64,000 nucleotides of DNA from Balamuthia mandrillaris. Taxonomy: Eukaryota > Discosea > Longamoebia > Balamuthiidae. The DNA is taken from assembly GCA_031835245.1 (NCBI GenBank), contig JAVKOQ010000063.1, forward strand, positions 124,001-188,000. Reading direction: 5' to 3'. The translations under genes were made by a program, and so were the position numbers. Shown in pieces: positions 24,401-37,400 of this stretch (position 1 is the first letter of the stretch; every line of letters starts with the position of its first letter). Below the pieces are notes generated by a model, which saw only the letters and a list, made by a program, of their open reading frames with translations, made no database searches and was not told where the DNA came from.

Positions 24401-27400
24401 AAAAGAACAATAGAAAAAGAACAAGATAAAAGCCAAGGTAATGAAGAGAAGAGAAACAAACCAGAACATTAGCAGAGTTCAGATTGCCATGCAAGATCGA
24501 AGGCACTGACTGATGAAGAAACTTAATGGCCTCACAGATTTGCAGTGCAATGGTGAGCCTAAAGGTCCAGGTGATAGTATTGGTCATGTCTCTAAGGAAG
24601 ATGTACAAGGAGCCATAGAGCGGATACTCCGTTACCACCTGGAAAGGCTCCGCCACGAAGCCCTTCTGCTCCGCCAAATGAGGATGGCTCAGCCCTCTCA
24701 ACAGAGAGAGGTTGTGTTTGGCCAGAGCCAAGGCCTCCTCACTGTTGCTGGCGGAAGGAAAATCCTTCACTACAACAACCTCGCCTCCTAACTGTGCTTG
24801 ATAGGAGTCAATGGTTATAACGTTCGGTCCACTGCTGTCGTCGTTGTTAGAGCTGGTGTTGGCATGACCGAGGCTGGCCTTGCGCTGCCGCGATTCTAGC
24901 CGTTGTATGGCCTGCAGTGGGATGGCCTTCGACTCTTCGATGGCTGCATCCAAACAAGAATATTCTGCCAACAGATGGTCTAGCAACAGTAAAAAAAAAG
25001 TAAGTTTTTTGAAGGAAACATACAAAGTAAATAGAGATGATAATACCTATCCGTATCGCTTTAGGGCCATGTACATTGCAGTAGAGATACAAGTTGCCTT
25101 GTTTGAGGGCCAGCTCAACGTCTTTGAGGAAGAAGGTGGTGGGCTTGCCCGACAAAGAGCCAGGCAGACCATTACAATGCACGCAAGGTACGCCAACCTC
25201 TTGCAACTGCTCCGTATACCAACGATGGAAAAAGTCGGTCACAGCATGCAGCAGTGTCGATAGGAACGACCCGTTTTGTATCTTCTTGAGCGGATCACTG
25301 TTTCCCTCCGGAGAAGATGATAACTCTGAATCATTCTCTTTCTCTTTGGTCTTTTCTTTGTCGGCCGTTGTTATTGTAGTACTGAATGGGTGATGGTGGT
25401 GTGCAGGTATTTTGCCAACGCGAATGGTCAACTCGATGGAAGAAGTGGCTGGAGAACAGCAGAGCAGGGCTTTGTCCTCTTGATGCTGCAAGACCAAGCC
25501 GAACCGCCAGTAGCAAAGGGCTTGGAGACCTGGCAGCGCCTCTCCTTTTAGGCCAAGCAGGTGCACCAGTAGACGAAGAAAGAGTCCGTCAGGCATGAAG
25601 TTGAAGACAAATTGCCGTCGGTACTCTCGTGCAAAACTGTTGGTGGAACAAGCGGCAGAAGAAGAAACAGAGGAAGAAGGCATAGAGGAAAGAAAAGAAG
25701 GAGCAACAGCAGAGCTGGATTGATCTTCAGCTATTGTTGCGGATGAGGAAGAGGAAAAGGACGAAGAAGTGGAAGAAGCAGAAGAAGGTGCGTGAGTGAA
25801 AGCAGTGGGAGTGGAGTTAGCCCAAACGCTCACAAAATTAGGAGGCAGCTGTGGGCTAAGCTTGGCGGGCACCAAGCTGTAGCCAGCGTTCTTGTCCAGC
25901 ATTAGCAAACTTGAAGTCGTTAACGGATGAAGAATGTAAAATTTGTGAAGGAGCTTCAGCAAGGTGGAATGAAAGGAAGAAGGAATGTCCATATGGTCTT
26001 TCCACATGGTCGTGATGTCTGAATGTATAACTTTAGCACTGTCCCTCACCAACTCGGGCTTGCCTCCTAAAAACACGCTGAAGAGCACTCGCACCAACCA
26101 AGGCACGTCCAGGTATATGCTGTCCTTGAGGCCGTCCTCAGGAAAGTAGGCAATGCCTCCGTCCTCGTGCAAGAAACGAATAACATGAGGTATGTCCTCG
26201 GCAGAGAGGCCGAAGCGTGAGGCCACCCGAGCAAAGTCGGTGGTGGAGACGAACGGCGGAGCCTCAGCCTTCTCCAAGGAACGCCGGAGCAACTTTACGT
26301 GCCGCGAGAGCAGCAAGTAAGAGGCCGGTATCTGACGATGAATCAGACCGCAGAGAGCAGCCACCTCCGTGATGGTGCTCACCAGTTGACCCATTCCTTT
26401 GTTGGTCTTGCTGCTGACGGCCACGTACCCCATGATCTTGGAGAAGCGGGAGCCTAAGGTGTCATGTATCCGCTCAAAGATCTTGCCGACTTCCTTGTTG
26501 CTCTCCTTCTTGCCAGAGGACTTTTTCAGCTTGTCATCATAGTGAGTGCCGACCACGATGATAGGGGAAGTGAAGGAGCGCATCTCCAAGAGGCGCAGCC
26601 AGTACTCCAACTTGGGCAGATGGTCCACTTCCTTGCTGGTCGTTAGGTCGAAGCAGAGCAGGAAGATGGAGCGGCTGTTCATGAAGAGCTGTTGGGTGGG
26701 CTGTAGCATGGGGTTTCCGCAGAGGTCCCACACCTGGAACTTGACTAACTGATAATTCAATGCATCGGCTGATGAAGATGACGAGGAAGTTGAAGAGGAG
26801 CCAATGGCTGAGCCCCCTCCAGATGAACTACCAGAAGGAGATAAAGCATTGGCAGCGGCAGAAACAGGAAGAGAAGAGTGGGAACTGGGTGGCGATGGAG
26901 AAGAGGAAGAAGATGAAGAAACAGCAATAAAGGAACTCAGCTCTCCGGAACCGGAGAAATAGGGACCCAACTCTCCGGCAGTGGAGGAGGAAGGTGCAGG
27001 CAGTTTGTTAAAAGACGAGTTTAGCGAGAAGGAAGGAGAGTTTGAGATGGCGCTCTCGCTTTCGCTGGAGCTGAAAAAGGAGGGAGGAGGAGGACGCCAG
27101 GCAGCTATAGCGATACCTGACTTGGCTGCCTCATCCGCTAATAATTGGTTGGTAGAAAGGAAGGTGAAAGTGTTTGACCGCCGTTGGTCTTTGTCTCGTT
27201 TGCTCAACGATGAAGCGAAAGGGGCAAATGAGGAAGAGGATTCGGTTTGACAACGAAGTAATGCGTTGAAAAGGGAGGACTTGCCAGAGAGTGCGGGGCC
27301 CACGATGATGATCTTTGCTCGAGAGAAGCACCTGGTCTTCTCCCTGAGATGGTCGAGATGCCGAAAGATGCTCTTCTTACCGCTGCGAAGAACCTCCGAG

Positions 27401-29347
27401 GGGATGTGAGACAACGGATTGCCAGTGAGAGTAAAGTTGGCAATGTTCTCCATGCGAAGCTCCAGTGGCAGATATTCGAGTTTGTTCCAAGCGAGGAAGA
27501 GGGAAGTGAGAGAGGTGAGCCTTTGAAGCGTGGAAGGTACGCTGATGAGGCTGTTGCCGATGAGAGACAAGCTGCGAAGGCCGGAAAAGCTATCTCCTAT
27601 TTCGGGAGCGAGCGTAGTCAAAACATTGAAGCTGAGATCCAGCTCTTTGAGAGACTGGAGCTCAAAGAGCTCAGCAGGAAGTTCGGTAAGGTGATTGTGG
27701 TTTAGGTACAAGCGGCGAAGGCAGCGAGCTAACTTTTGCATTGGAGGAAAACAGGAAGAAGTGGAAGGAGAGGGAGTATCAGCAGAGGGCATCATGAGAC
27801 GATTGTGGCTTACATCTAGAGTTTGAAGACGTGTATAGTTGCTGACTACATTAGGAATAGTTTCAAATAAGTTGTTACTTAGATCCATTCTATTTTTTTT
27901 TTTTGTTAGTCAGGTGTGTGGTGAAGAAGCAAGGACGAGAGAAGGGAAGGATACCTTTCAAGACGTGGCATTACTTTGAACTCAGCAGGTAGAGTGGTGA
28001 GTTGATTGTTGCAAAGGATAAGTTCACGAAGGCATGGATCTGCAAAGGGACCAGGTATATGCCGCAGCTGCATATTGCTGAGATTCAAGGAGAGAAGAGG
28101 AGCACGTTGCATCTCCAACACAAATGCTGTTGTCAACATCGAGTAACTGAGCTCGCTTAATGAAGATGAAGAAGAGGAGGAGGAGGAAGAGGAAGAAGAA
28201 TGCGTTTCTTGGTTTGTGCTTGAGCATACAAGTTTTACCATAGCAATGTCTCTGTTTTGCGTCAACAAAGCTTGAATGCGACGTAAAAGATGGTTGGTGG
28301 TGGAAGGGTACGAAGAAGAGGGAGCAGCAGGAGTGAGTTGTAGCTCCAACAAAGAGTTGTTGTTGGCATGCAGACAGTCTGCCAGGCAGGCCAACGGTCG
28401 GTCGCACTCATCAGGCGACCAGTTCTTTCTCAAGTTCAGCGATGTGAGCGTGACGTTCGACGCCAGCGCAGCCGCCAAGCACTGTGCGCCCTCCTCTCTC
28501 AGGTCGTTATCCTCCAAGCAGAGGGTGTGCAGGCCATGGTTCCTAATAAGAGCAGTTGCGATGCTGCGTCCATTCTTGCTAGTGAGGTTAGTGCGAGAGA
28601 GGTTGAGATAACGCAGCGTGGAGTTGTGGTGCAGCGCGCCCATAAGAGAGTCCATCCCTTTGTCGCTGGTGCGACGCAAGGGGTTGCCGCTGAGATCGAG
28701 CGTTTGCAAGGTGGTGTTGTGCCGAAGGGACTCGCCAAGGGAGAGAACGCCGGCCTCCCCGATGGGCCGCAGCGTCTCCCAGGAATAGAGCCCTTCGCTT
28801 TGCTCCAGTTGGGGTCGTTGGCTGAGGTCCAGGTGGCGCAGCCAGCGGTCCCGCAGGAGGAGCTTGCTGAGAGCGATGGTGCCCTCGTCTCCTATCAAGC
28901 CGCCGTTCAGTTCGAGACGCGTCACCCGGCTCATTCCATGCCGTAAGACTTTGGACAGTAATATGCAGTCTCTTTTGTTTTGTTGTTTTTTTTAAATGTT
29001 GTTTTCATTTTCGTTTTGTGGAAAAAGTTTAAGCGGTGAGTTAACGAAAACAAAAACAACCGAAAAAAAAATAAATAAACGTACGTAGAAGAAAGCACTT
29101 CGTTGGCCCATAGAAGCTCAGTGACGGTCTTGTTGCCGTCCAGCGATTTGATGAGGGCGGGCGTGACGCCTGCGGTGAGGCCCTTGCTGGTCAGCAGGGC
29201 GAACACTCGCAGAGGCAGCCCCATGGCCAGCCACTGGGAGGCGGTGAGGCTGGCCAGGTCGGACGTGGAGGTGCAGCCATGGGATTGTAGCACCTCCAGC
29301 CAGGCCCTGCCATCCTCCCTCAGCACGGAGGCCAACACGTGTTCCAT
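21486..29347 (-). CDS. Roco protein: SAM-LRR-ROC-COR-pseudokinase-WD40-RA
   Basis: A roughly 2,200-residue LRRK-type protein. N-terminal exon (29347 to about 29090) looks like a SAM domain (WLEVLQSHGC...ASLTASQWLAMGLPLRVF). LRRs occupy about 28930-27400. The ROC GTPase has P-loop VGPALSGKSSLFNALL, switch II FQVWDLCGNP and VGTHYDD, split by a Ser-rich insert of ~170 residues (about 27220-26770). COR follows (about 26400-25080). The kinase lobe keeps VVVKDF, TEYPLYGSL and MAPELL, but the catalytic loop reads LHGNLNSANVL and the DFG position reads VDNFG, so both catalytic aspartates are Asn; no glycine loop is visible. Seven WD40 repeats occupy about 23300-21985. The tail (about 21840-21486) looks like an RA/ubiquitin-fold domain (VKIYLEDHTFVTIKID, LGDDERALVVR). 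It likely acts in actin, chemotaxis or cytokinesis signalling, by analogy with amoebal Roco proteins. Confidence 0.88.
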
Positions 29348-29616
29348 TTCTTCTCTTCTTCTTCTTCTTTTTTTTGTTGGGTAATTTTTATAGAGAGGAT
29401 GTTGCTGACAGCTTTGGCGTGTGCATTAAAAAGAAAGAAGGATGATGGTTGCGTTGAAACGGCTTTTTTTTTCGGGGTTTGGCGTTGGGTCCTTCTTTTT
29501 TTTTTTTCACCTCTTTGGGGGGTTGAAGGGAATAGTGACCTTCTCTCTCGTCCACCTTTTTCTTTTGTTTTCGTTTTATTACCAGTGTGTTGAATTTTCC
29601 TTTTATCGAATAAAAC

Positions 29617-29725
29617 TGACGTCATGATCAAACATTGATCGAAATGTCGACAGGTTTGTCGACAAAATTCAAGATTTATTCTATTACCCCTCGTGGAAGT
29701 CGACAGATAACTTGTTTGTGTCGAC
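29617..29725. promoter_or_regulatory. Bidirectional promoter with CRE-like site and four GTCGAC palindromes
   Basis: Between the divergent Roco and phosphatase starts. TGACGTCA at 29617-29624; GTCGAC cores at about 29646, 29658, 29699 and 29720, two of them inside longer palindromes (TGTCGACA and TTTGTCGACAAA). Density far above chance suggests binding sites of a dimeric factor; this is inference. Confidence 0.5.
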
Positions 29726-29753
29726 TGTAAAACAACAAAAGCAAGAAGAATAG

Positions 29754-30749
<996 letters not shown>

Positions 30750-30757
30750 AACTTTTG

Positions 30758-30840
30758 TCTCTCTCTCTCTCTCTCTCTCAGGTGAGAGAGAAGAGAGAAG
30801 AGAGAAGAGAGAAGAGAGAAGCGAAAAAGGAAGAGAGAGA
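30758..30840. repeat. CT tract followed by GA tract in convergent 3' intergenic region
   Basis: CT from 30758 turns at about 30780 into GAGAGA(A) units, so the two halves are inverted complements around a GG centre. Lies between the phosphatase stop (30749) and the SLY1 stop (30935); either transcript could fold into a long hairpin. Confidence 0.85.
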
Positions 30841-30934
30841 ATGTGAGAGAAGAGGAGATCGTGTATTCCAACAGTTTTGTTTATTTAAGCGGTTGCAGTG
30901 AAGCGTCATCTTTCTCTTTCTTTTTTTGCCGAGC

Positions 30935-32736
30935 TCAGTGGTCGAGCTCTTCTTTGCCCAGAGTTGATAGTTGGTGGAGGAACTGCGAGGCCGTCAACAT
31001 TTCAGTGGTACCATACACTATCTGCTTTGGTGCATCGCTGTGCTTACTGCTGCTATGTTTCTGTAGAGCGAACATGTGGCCACGTTAGAAAGAGGAGAGG
31101 AAGAAGAGAAGAGGTGAGAGTTTACCTTGGCATAGTCTTGAAGGTTTTGATACTCTATGTAATTTCCGCCACCAATCACAAAGACGATGGCTTGCTTGAA
31201 CGGAGTATTCTTGCGAGGAACTTGAGAACCGGATTGCAATGACGATGGAGAGAAGGATGCTCCTCCTCCAGCAGAAGCGAGCGTGGCCTTTGGGTCGTAG
31301 TATTCATAGTCTTCCACGCCGAGATCTTGCTTCATCTCCATGATGGCATCCACGATGCGCGTTAGGTAGAGACGTTTGGTGGTAGGGATCAACATCTTCA
31401 TTTGTGAAACGCCCAACTGGAATAAGTTTGCCACGCTGTTGTAACCCTTTTCGTTCAAACAGTTAAAACTGAAATGGTCCTAAAGTAGGGGGGATGATTT
31501 ACCTGTCTCATGAGACCGCTGCCGGAAGAACCAGGAGCGGACTTGCCTCCCTTTGAAGACGCAGTTGTGGGGTGAAACAGATTTGTATCAAAAATAAGTC
31601 TCATCCTGCAGTAACCGAATCGAAAAGAAAAGTAATTTAGAAGGAGAACGATGAGATGAAAAGAAAAGAAAAGGACGAGAGACTTTTTCAAATATTGAAT
31701 AGCGTGAAGATCAGTCCCAGAGTCGGTGAGCGCAGCTTCGAAGCGTTCGATCTCTTCAGCGGGCATGTTATTCTGCGACATGTAATAAATGAGGAATAGG
31801 CGTAGCTTATCCTCTGCAGCTGCAATTTTCAGTGCCTGTGCTTTACTGGCTTCCAGCGAAGAGAGTTCCTCCTGTTTTAACGGCTGTTGCACCAGCGAGA
31901 GGATTTCCCGTCTATCCTGTTATGTGTAATGAAGAATAGCGATTACAATCAGCATTTTAAAAGATAAGAAGCGACAAGAAAATAGGAACTTGAGAGGAGG
32001 CGGAGGCTGTCATGATGGCTTCTTCTAGGGAGAAAAAATTGTCTAGCCGACGACTCTTGATGATGTCGAACAGAGCCGAGGCAATATTGGTGTGCATATC
32101 TATACAACGTTTCTTTTCTTGCAACTCCGGTATTTCTGAGACCAACGAGCCAAGATCCTTTGTCCGAAGTAATACATCACCACTAATGGAATAGAAAATG
32201 GCAATTGAGGCAGGGATTTTAAAAAAAAGAGATAGGTCTCTTGTTTGAAATACTTAAGAAAAGCTTCAGTACCTATGATCAAGGCCATCACCTTTCAATC
32301 TGTTTACTTCGTTAAGTACGCTGGTATATTCCTTCAGTTTACTCTGAATGTTGGCTAGGAAAAGACAAGAATTAGTTTCAACTATAACAGTACAAAAAGG
32401 TGAGACATCTTACCTGCCACGTCAGGCATTGGATTGCCAGCATTTTCCGCCCAAAATGAGTCGCTTTGATCTAAATCATACGTCTTGGGCTCCGAGTGTT
32501 TGCTTCCATCCTCTCTTTCTGTGTCCACCTGCATCCATGAATGGTGTTATACAGAGATTGAGAGAAAGAGAGAGGAAGAGGAAAAACGTACATCTACTCG
32601 AACGCTGTTCAGTTTGAAATCAAGCAAATCATGAATGAGAGCTTGGTATGTCCAAGTGTGGTGACACATTACGGTAAGGTCCACATTACGGTCCAACAAG
32701 ATGAGTACTGTACAATAAATAAGATTATAAGTTAAT

Positions 32737-32783
<47 letters not shown>

Positions 32784-33561
32784 CAGGGCGAACAAAAGAA
32801 GAAGATGGCGAATCCAGAAGGGTTCCTCGTTTAAGGAGGTGCTCTTTTAGTCTTGTGTTAAGTTTAGCGGCAACCATCGAAGCCGCTGTATTGCGAGGAC
32901 ACCTTATTATCGGCACTTGTTGCTATGTGGTTAAAAGAGGAGTAAGCAAGTAACATACAAAATAAGGTTTCCTGTGCCCAGAATGAACGCACCATTGTAA
33001 TTAGAACAGAAAATAGGGACTCGACGACTGCGTCAATGTTGGCTTCAGCCTGTGAGTCGCTCACTTTAGAGCTATTGAATGCAACGTAGGAATCGGGTTG
33101 GTTGAACGTAAAGAGCTGCTCCTCCAAGCTTACAAAATGCATGTATTGGTCGTATACCTAAAAACAGTTATGTATTGTTGTTCTCAGCCACAAAGAATAG
33201 AGGAGGATAGAACCTACATATACAAGCATCAAGAAGATAAGCCAAAAGAACAAACCTTCGAAATCAAGCTTACAGAGTCGCTCTCAAGTGTAGACTCAGC
33301 CAAAGATTCCATAAGAGGACGTGGGATGGTTGATGTGAAGTTGAGATGAAATGCATCATAGAGGCGTGCCCCACAATCCTGTTGAGCATGTCAGTACAGA
33401 AACAGTGAACCAAAAGTGAAAAAGACAAACCTTTGCTATCCTCTTAATGTTTTGCTAAGAGACACGAAAGTGGAGTTCAGTTAGGAAAGGGAGGGAGGGA
33501 GAGAGTGCGCGAAAGAGAGCCCAAAAGAACGAGAAGAGAGACAAGAGAATGAGGATGACAG

Positions 33562-33602
<41 letters not shown>

Positions 33603-34132
33603 CAAACTTCAGTGGGAGTCACAAAATAGATGGCAGGCACGTCATTCAGTTGTTCTCGATCAGAATGTAACGGACTGAACCCAAAAAAAAAAAACACAAG
33701 TTACAAAGGAAAAGGTGAGAAGTGAGACTCGAGGTTGGGAAGGCACACGAAGAGGAGAAAGCAATAGGTACAGGTGGAGAGTGATGCCCAGCTTCCTCAA
33801 GTCGCCAACTTTGAACAACGGAGAAATGATGTCCCTTCCCACGTCGTCGTAGACAAGCACCTTCCACACCTCCTGCCAAAAGCTTTCATTCTCTGACAAG
33901 GCAGTGGCCGAGTTGAGTAGCAGCATACGCTTCAGCCCCTCTTTTTTTAAAATTTATTTCGTGTGTTACGTTCGCGTTGTTATGAGCCAGGAGAGAGGAC
34001 GAAGTGTTGATCACTCACTGCCTCTCCCAAAAAAAAAAAAGCTCAGGCTGGCAAACCTTTTTGTTTTTCTCGAACAGAAAACGAAGCAGCAGGCAACACT
34101 GCTGTCACTCCTGAGCCAGAACGTGAATGCAT
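30935..34132 (-). CDS. SLY1: Sec1/Munc18 family protein SLY1
   Basis: SM protein that binds Sed5/syntaxin-5 and drives SNARE assembly in ER-Golgi transport. First exon ATG 34132 gives [17 protein letters not shown], then an intron and [155 protein letters not shown], then [18 protein letters not shown] and a last exon [19 protein letters not shown] ending at 30935. These match Sly1 rather than Vps45, Vps33 or Sec1 (the DxFW..xxGxPxPxVA segment is Sly1-like, from memory). About 12 short exons; GA microsatellites at 32740-32780 and 33565-33600 lie in introns. Confidence 0.9.
32740..32780. repeat. (GA)n microsatellite in SLY1 intron
   Basis: CT on the transcribed strand, between the RNTAASMVA exon and the [10 protein letters not shown] exon. 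Confidence 0.9.
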
Positions 34133-34331
34133 TTGTTCTCCACCCTTTTCTTTTCTTTTCTTTTCAGCAGTAGCTACCCCCCCCCTCCCCAGTTGTGGTG
34201 TTGTGTTCTCTTTGCTTTGCTTTGCTTTCTTTTTTTCCCTGTCTTTTTTTTTTTGTTGTTTCTTTTTTGTAGACGTGGCATAAAGTTCGTGTCGTCATGG
34301 GAAAAGGCAGAGAGAGCGCTGTACCAGAGAG

Positions 34332-34338
<7 letters not shown>

Positions 34339-34364
<26 letters not shown>
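34339..34364. repeat. (GA)n in spacer between ASCC3 stop and SLY1 start
   Basis: Short GA run about 50-75 bp past the ASCC3 stop codon on the minus strand, possibly in its 3' UTR. Confidence 0.85.
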
Positions 34365-34368
<4 letters not shown>

Positions 34369-34415
34369 CCAAAGAGAGAAAAAGAGGAGAGGTTTTTTTT
34401 TTTAAAAAAAAAGGG

Positions 34416-37400
34416 TTAGTAGTCATCCACTTCTTCCTCCTCTTCAAACTCTACTTCAGCATCTTGGTCCTCTTCATCTTCTCCTCCTCCTCCTTGCTGT
34501 TCCTCATGAAGCAAAGAGGCATCCGCCACAACCGTCCTCTGCTGATCGATGCCCAAGTAAGAGTCCGACATCAGGTAAAGTTGATACTGTTGTTGCGCTC
34601 CTTCCTGGCCTTCTTCCGGCTCGGGAGGGTCAAAGCGAAGCCAAGTGGTGGTCTTGCCGTGAGGATTGATGTTGAGGCGACGCAAGGCCAACAACTCTCC
34701 TGAGCTAGGACAACCCAACACCAACCACCACGTGGCCTGCTTCTTCTTGGGGAAGGTGGGCGTGTAGGCGAATTGCATGTGGTTCTTGTTGGCATGGCTT
34801 AGCTCTACTTTGAGGCCATATTGCTCCTCCTTCCATTGCACTTTGCCCACGGTTATGTCTATCAATGGAATGCTCTTTGCCACATTCATAAACTGCAAAA
34901 AAGAATGATGAGTGGAAGGACGAAATAGGGGAAGAAAAAAGAAAAGAAGGCAATTGTGCTTCACCTCTTTCAAGCGTTGACCCTTCAAGAGAGGAGCAAC
35001 GATATTACGTAGTTGCTGTTCAGGAAGCGAGATGGCTTCCGCGACGCTCTCCACGCCGGCGGCATTGAGGGCATCGACCACAGCTTCGGTGGCATGAGGC
35101 AGCGTGAAGAGGGTAGATTCAGTGAACCATTGACCCTGCATTACCATTTGAGTGAGCTGCATTGAGTTCAGTGCGGTGAACAGCCATCCACCGTCAGCAG
35201 CTACATCCACCATTGCCTGAGGGAAGAGTTTAGTTAACCGAGAAGAGAAGGAGAGAGAGAGAGAGAGAGAGAGAACAAACCTGCAGAATACGGACAGACT
35301 GGTCGAGCACAGATTTGGTATCAGTGATGTAATCAGAAATAGGTAGAACAAGCTTAGAAAAGTGAGCTTGGAAAAGCAGGTAGGCTTTGGCGTGAGGGTC
35401 ATCAAGGAGGCGAGCATCCACAGGCCAAGGCACTTGCGTAGCCAACTCCTCGTTGAGCTTGTCTTCATTGTGACGAACAGGCAGCTCATCGTACTCCGAA
35501 GCATCGCAGAGCACCTTGAGCAACGATTGGATGGAGTTCTGGTCGTCAATGGCATCGTAGAACATGCCAACAGTAGCGTGATGAAGGTAATAGTAGGAAG
35601 CAATGCGACCAAAGGTGAGACCGTAAATGGTGATGTGGTCCTCCTCGTCAATTTCGATACAGTGGCTGTCCGCCAACTCTTTGAGGGTGGTGTCCACCAC
35701 CTCCGAGAGGTGACGGTTGATGGCGTCAAAGTCGGTCTCCTCCAAGCCGTAATAGGTTGGGTTTCGCACCAACCTTCGGAATAAGTAAGTCCAGGTAAGG
35801 TAGTCCACCGCATCCTGCTTGGTGGTGATGGTGCCAGAAACAATCTCGGCGTTGAAATGATCGTGCAGGACAGTGTGGAGGGAGGACTCCACAGGGAAGG
35901 GCTCATAGAGGAATTTCTTGTAAAAGTTCTTCTTGGGTTCGTGCACCATGATGACGGCTTTGCCCATCTGATCGTACTGAGGACGACCTGCTCGTCCCAT
36001 CATCTGCAGCACGTCCGTAATGGGGAAGTCGAGGTATCTTCTGGTGTTGGCGTCATAGTACTCCGTGCCTTTGATGACCACCAAGTGAGCGGGCAAGTTT
36101 ACACCCCAAGCCAGCGTGCTCGTGGAGACTAGGACCTGTATCTTGTTGTCTCGGAAGAGACGTTCCACCAGGGCTTTGTCCTCGCGTGGCAAACCGGCAT
36201 GGTGCAGGCCAATACCGAATTGGAGGGTGTGCTTCAAGTTCTTGTCCCGTATTCTGTACATCACCTCTTCCAGCTCCTCGTGTTCTATGTTTAAAAACTG
36301 TTGTGGGTTGCCTTCCGTTGTACAGAAAGAAATAAGATCCAGAGCCGTCAAGCGGGTTTGTCGCCTGGAAGACACAAAGACAAGGACGGGCTTGAATGGA
36401 GAGTGAGTGACGATAGCGGTATAAGTGGGCTTGTTCATAGTGGCCATTCTTGGGCAGTAATGCTTCCCAGCGTAGCCTTGGATGTGCACTTCCAATGGTA
36501 CAGGACGCACAGAAGGCCTAAAGTTGAAAAGACCTTGCATTCCTTCGATACCCAACCAATCTGTTATTGTTGCAAGTTAATAGTTGTGCTGCTATGAAGA
36601 ATCAACGAGACAAAGAAGGGTACCAGCAAGATCACGAGCATTAGCGACAGCCGTGGACAAACAAACCAAACGAATGGGATTCTTGGTTTGGGACGAGATG
36701 TAGCGCATACGAGAAACGATAACTTCCAAAATAGGTCCACGATCAGCTCCAAGCAAGTGCACCTCGTCAATAATAATGAGACCAACGGCCTTCACATAGC
36801 CTCGCTGTTGCCAGTTACGAGAAATACCGTCCCACTTCTCTGGTGTGGTAGTCACAATGTCTGCTGTCTTCAATGTGCGTACGTCCGGTGTAAAGTCACC
36901 GGTCAACTCCACCATCTTCTTGCCTAGCTTGTCCACAAAGCGTCGTTTCCAGTCCTTCATCCTTTCTCTGACGAGAGCCTTCAAGGGACCGATATAAACT
37001 GCTTTGAGGTGGGGCGTTTCGTTGAACAAGCGCATCATTGCGAGCTCGGCCGCCACAGTTTTGCCAGAACCTGTCGGTGCACCGAGCAACACGTTGTGGT
37101 CGGTGTGATAGAGGGTGTGGAAGATTTGAGTCTGAACAGGGTTAAAGTGAGTGAAAGAATAGAGCTTCTGGTATTCGGCGTTGTGAAGAGCAGTGATGGG
37201 CAATGGTTGAAGATCCAGCAAAGGGGTGTGAGGAGGATATTCATCAGGAAGGATGAGGTGCTTGAAGGAGATCGGCACAGAAGTGCCTGCGTGGAGCCAA
37301 CGATCAGAAGCAGCATGCAGTATGTATTGACTAGGCAGAGGTTCGAAAATAGGGATCGTGAAGCTGAGCTTCTGTGGCTCGCCCAGCGATTTCTTCTCAA

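Noticed and set aside
29339-29627. Phe/Ser/Val-rich plus-strand frames in the Roco/phosphatase spacer
   Set aside because: T-rich promoter sequence gives such hydrophobic peptides by chance; no conserved motif.
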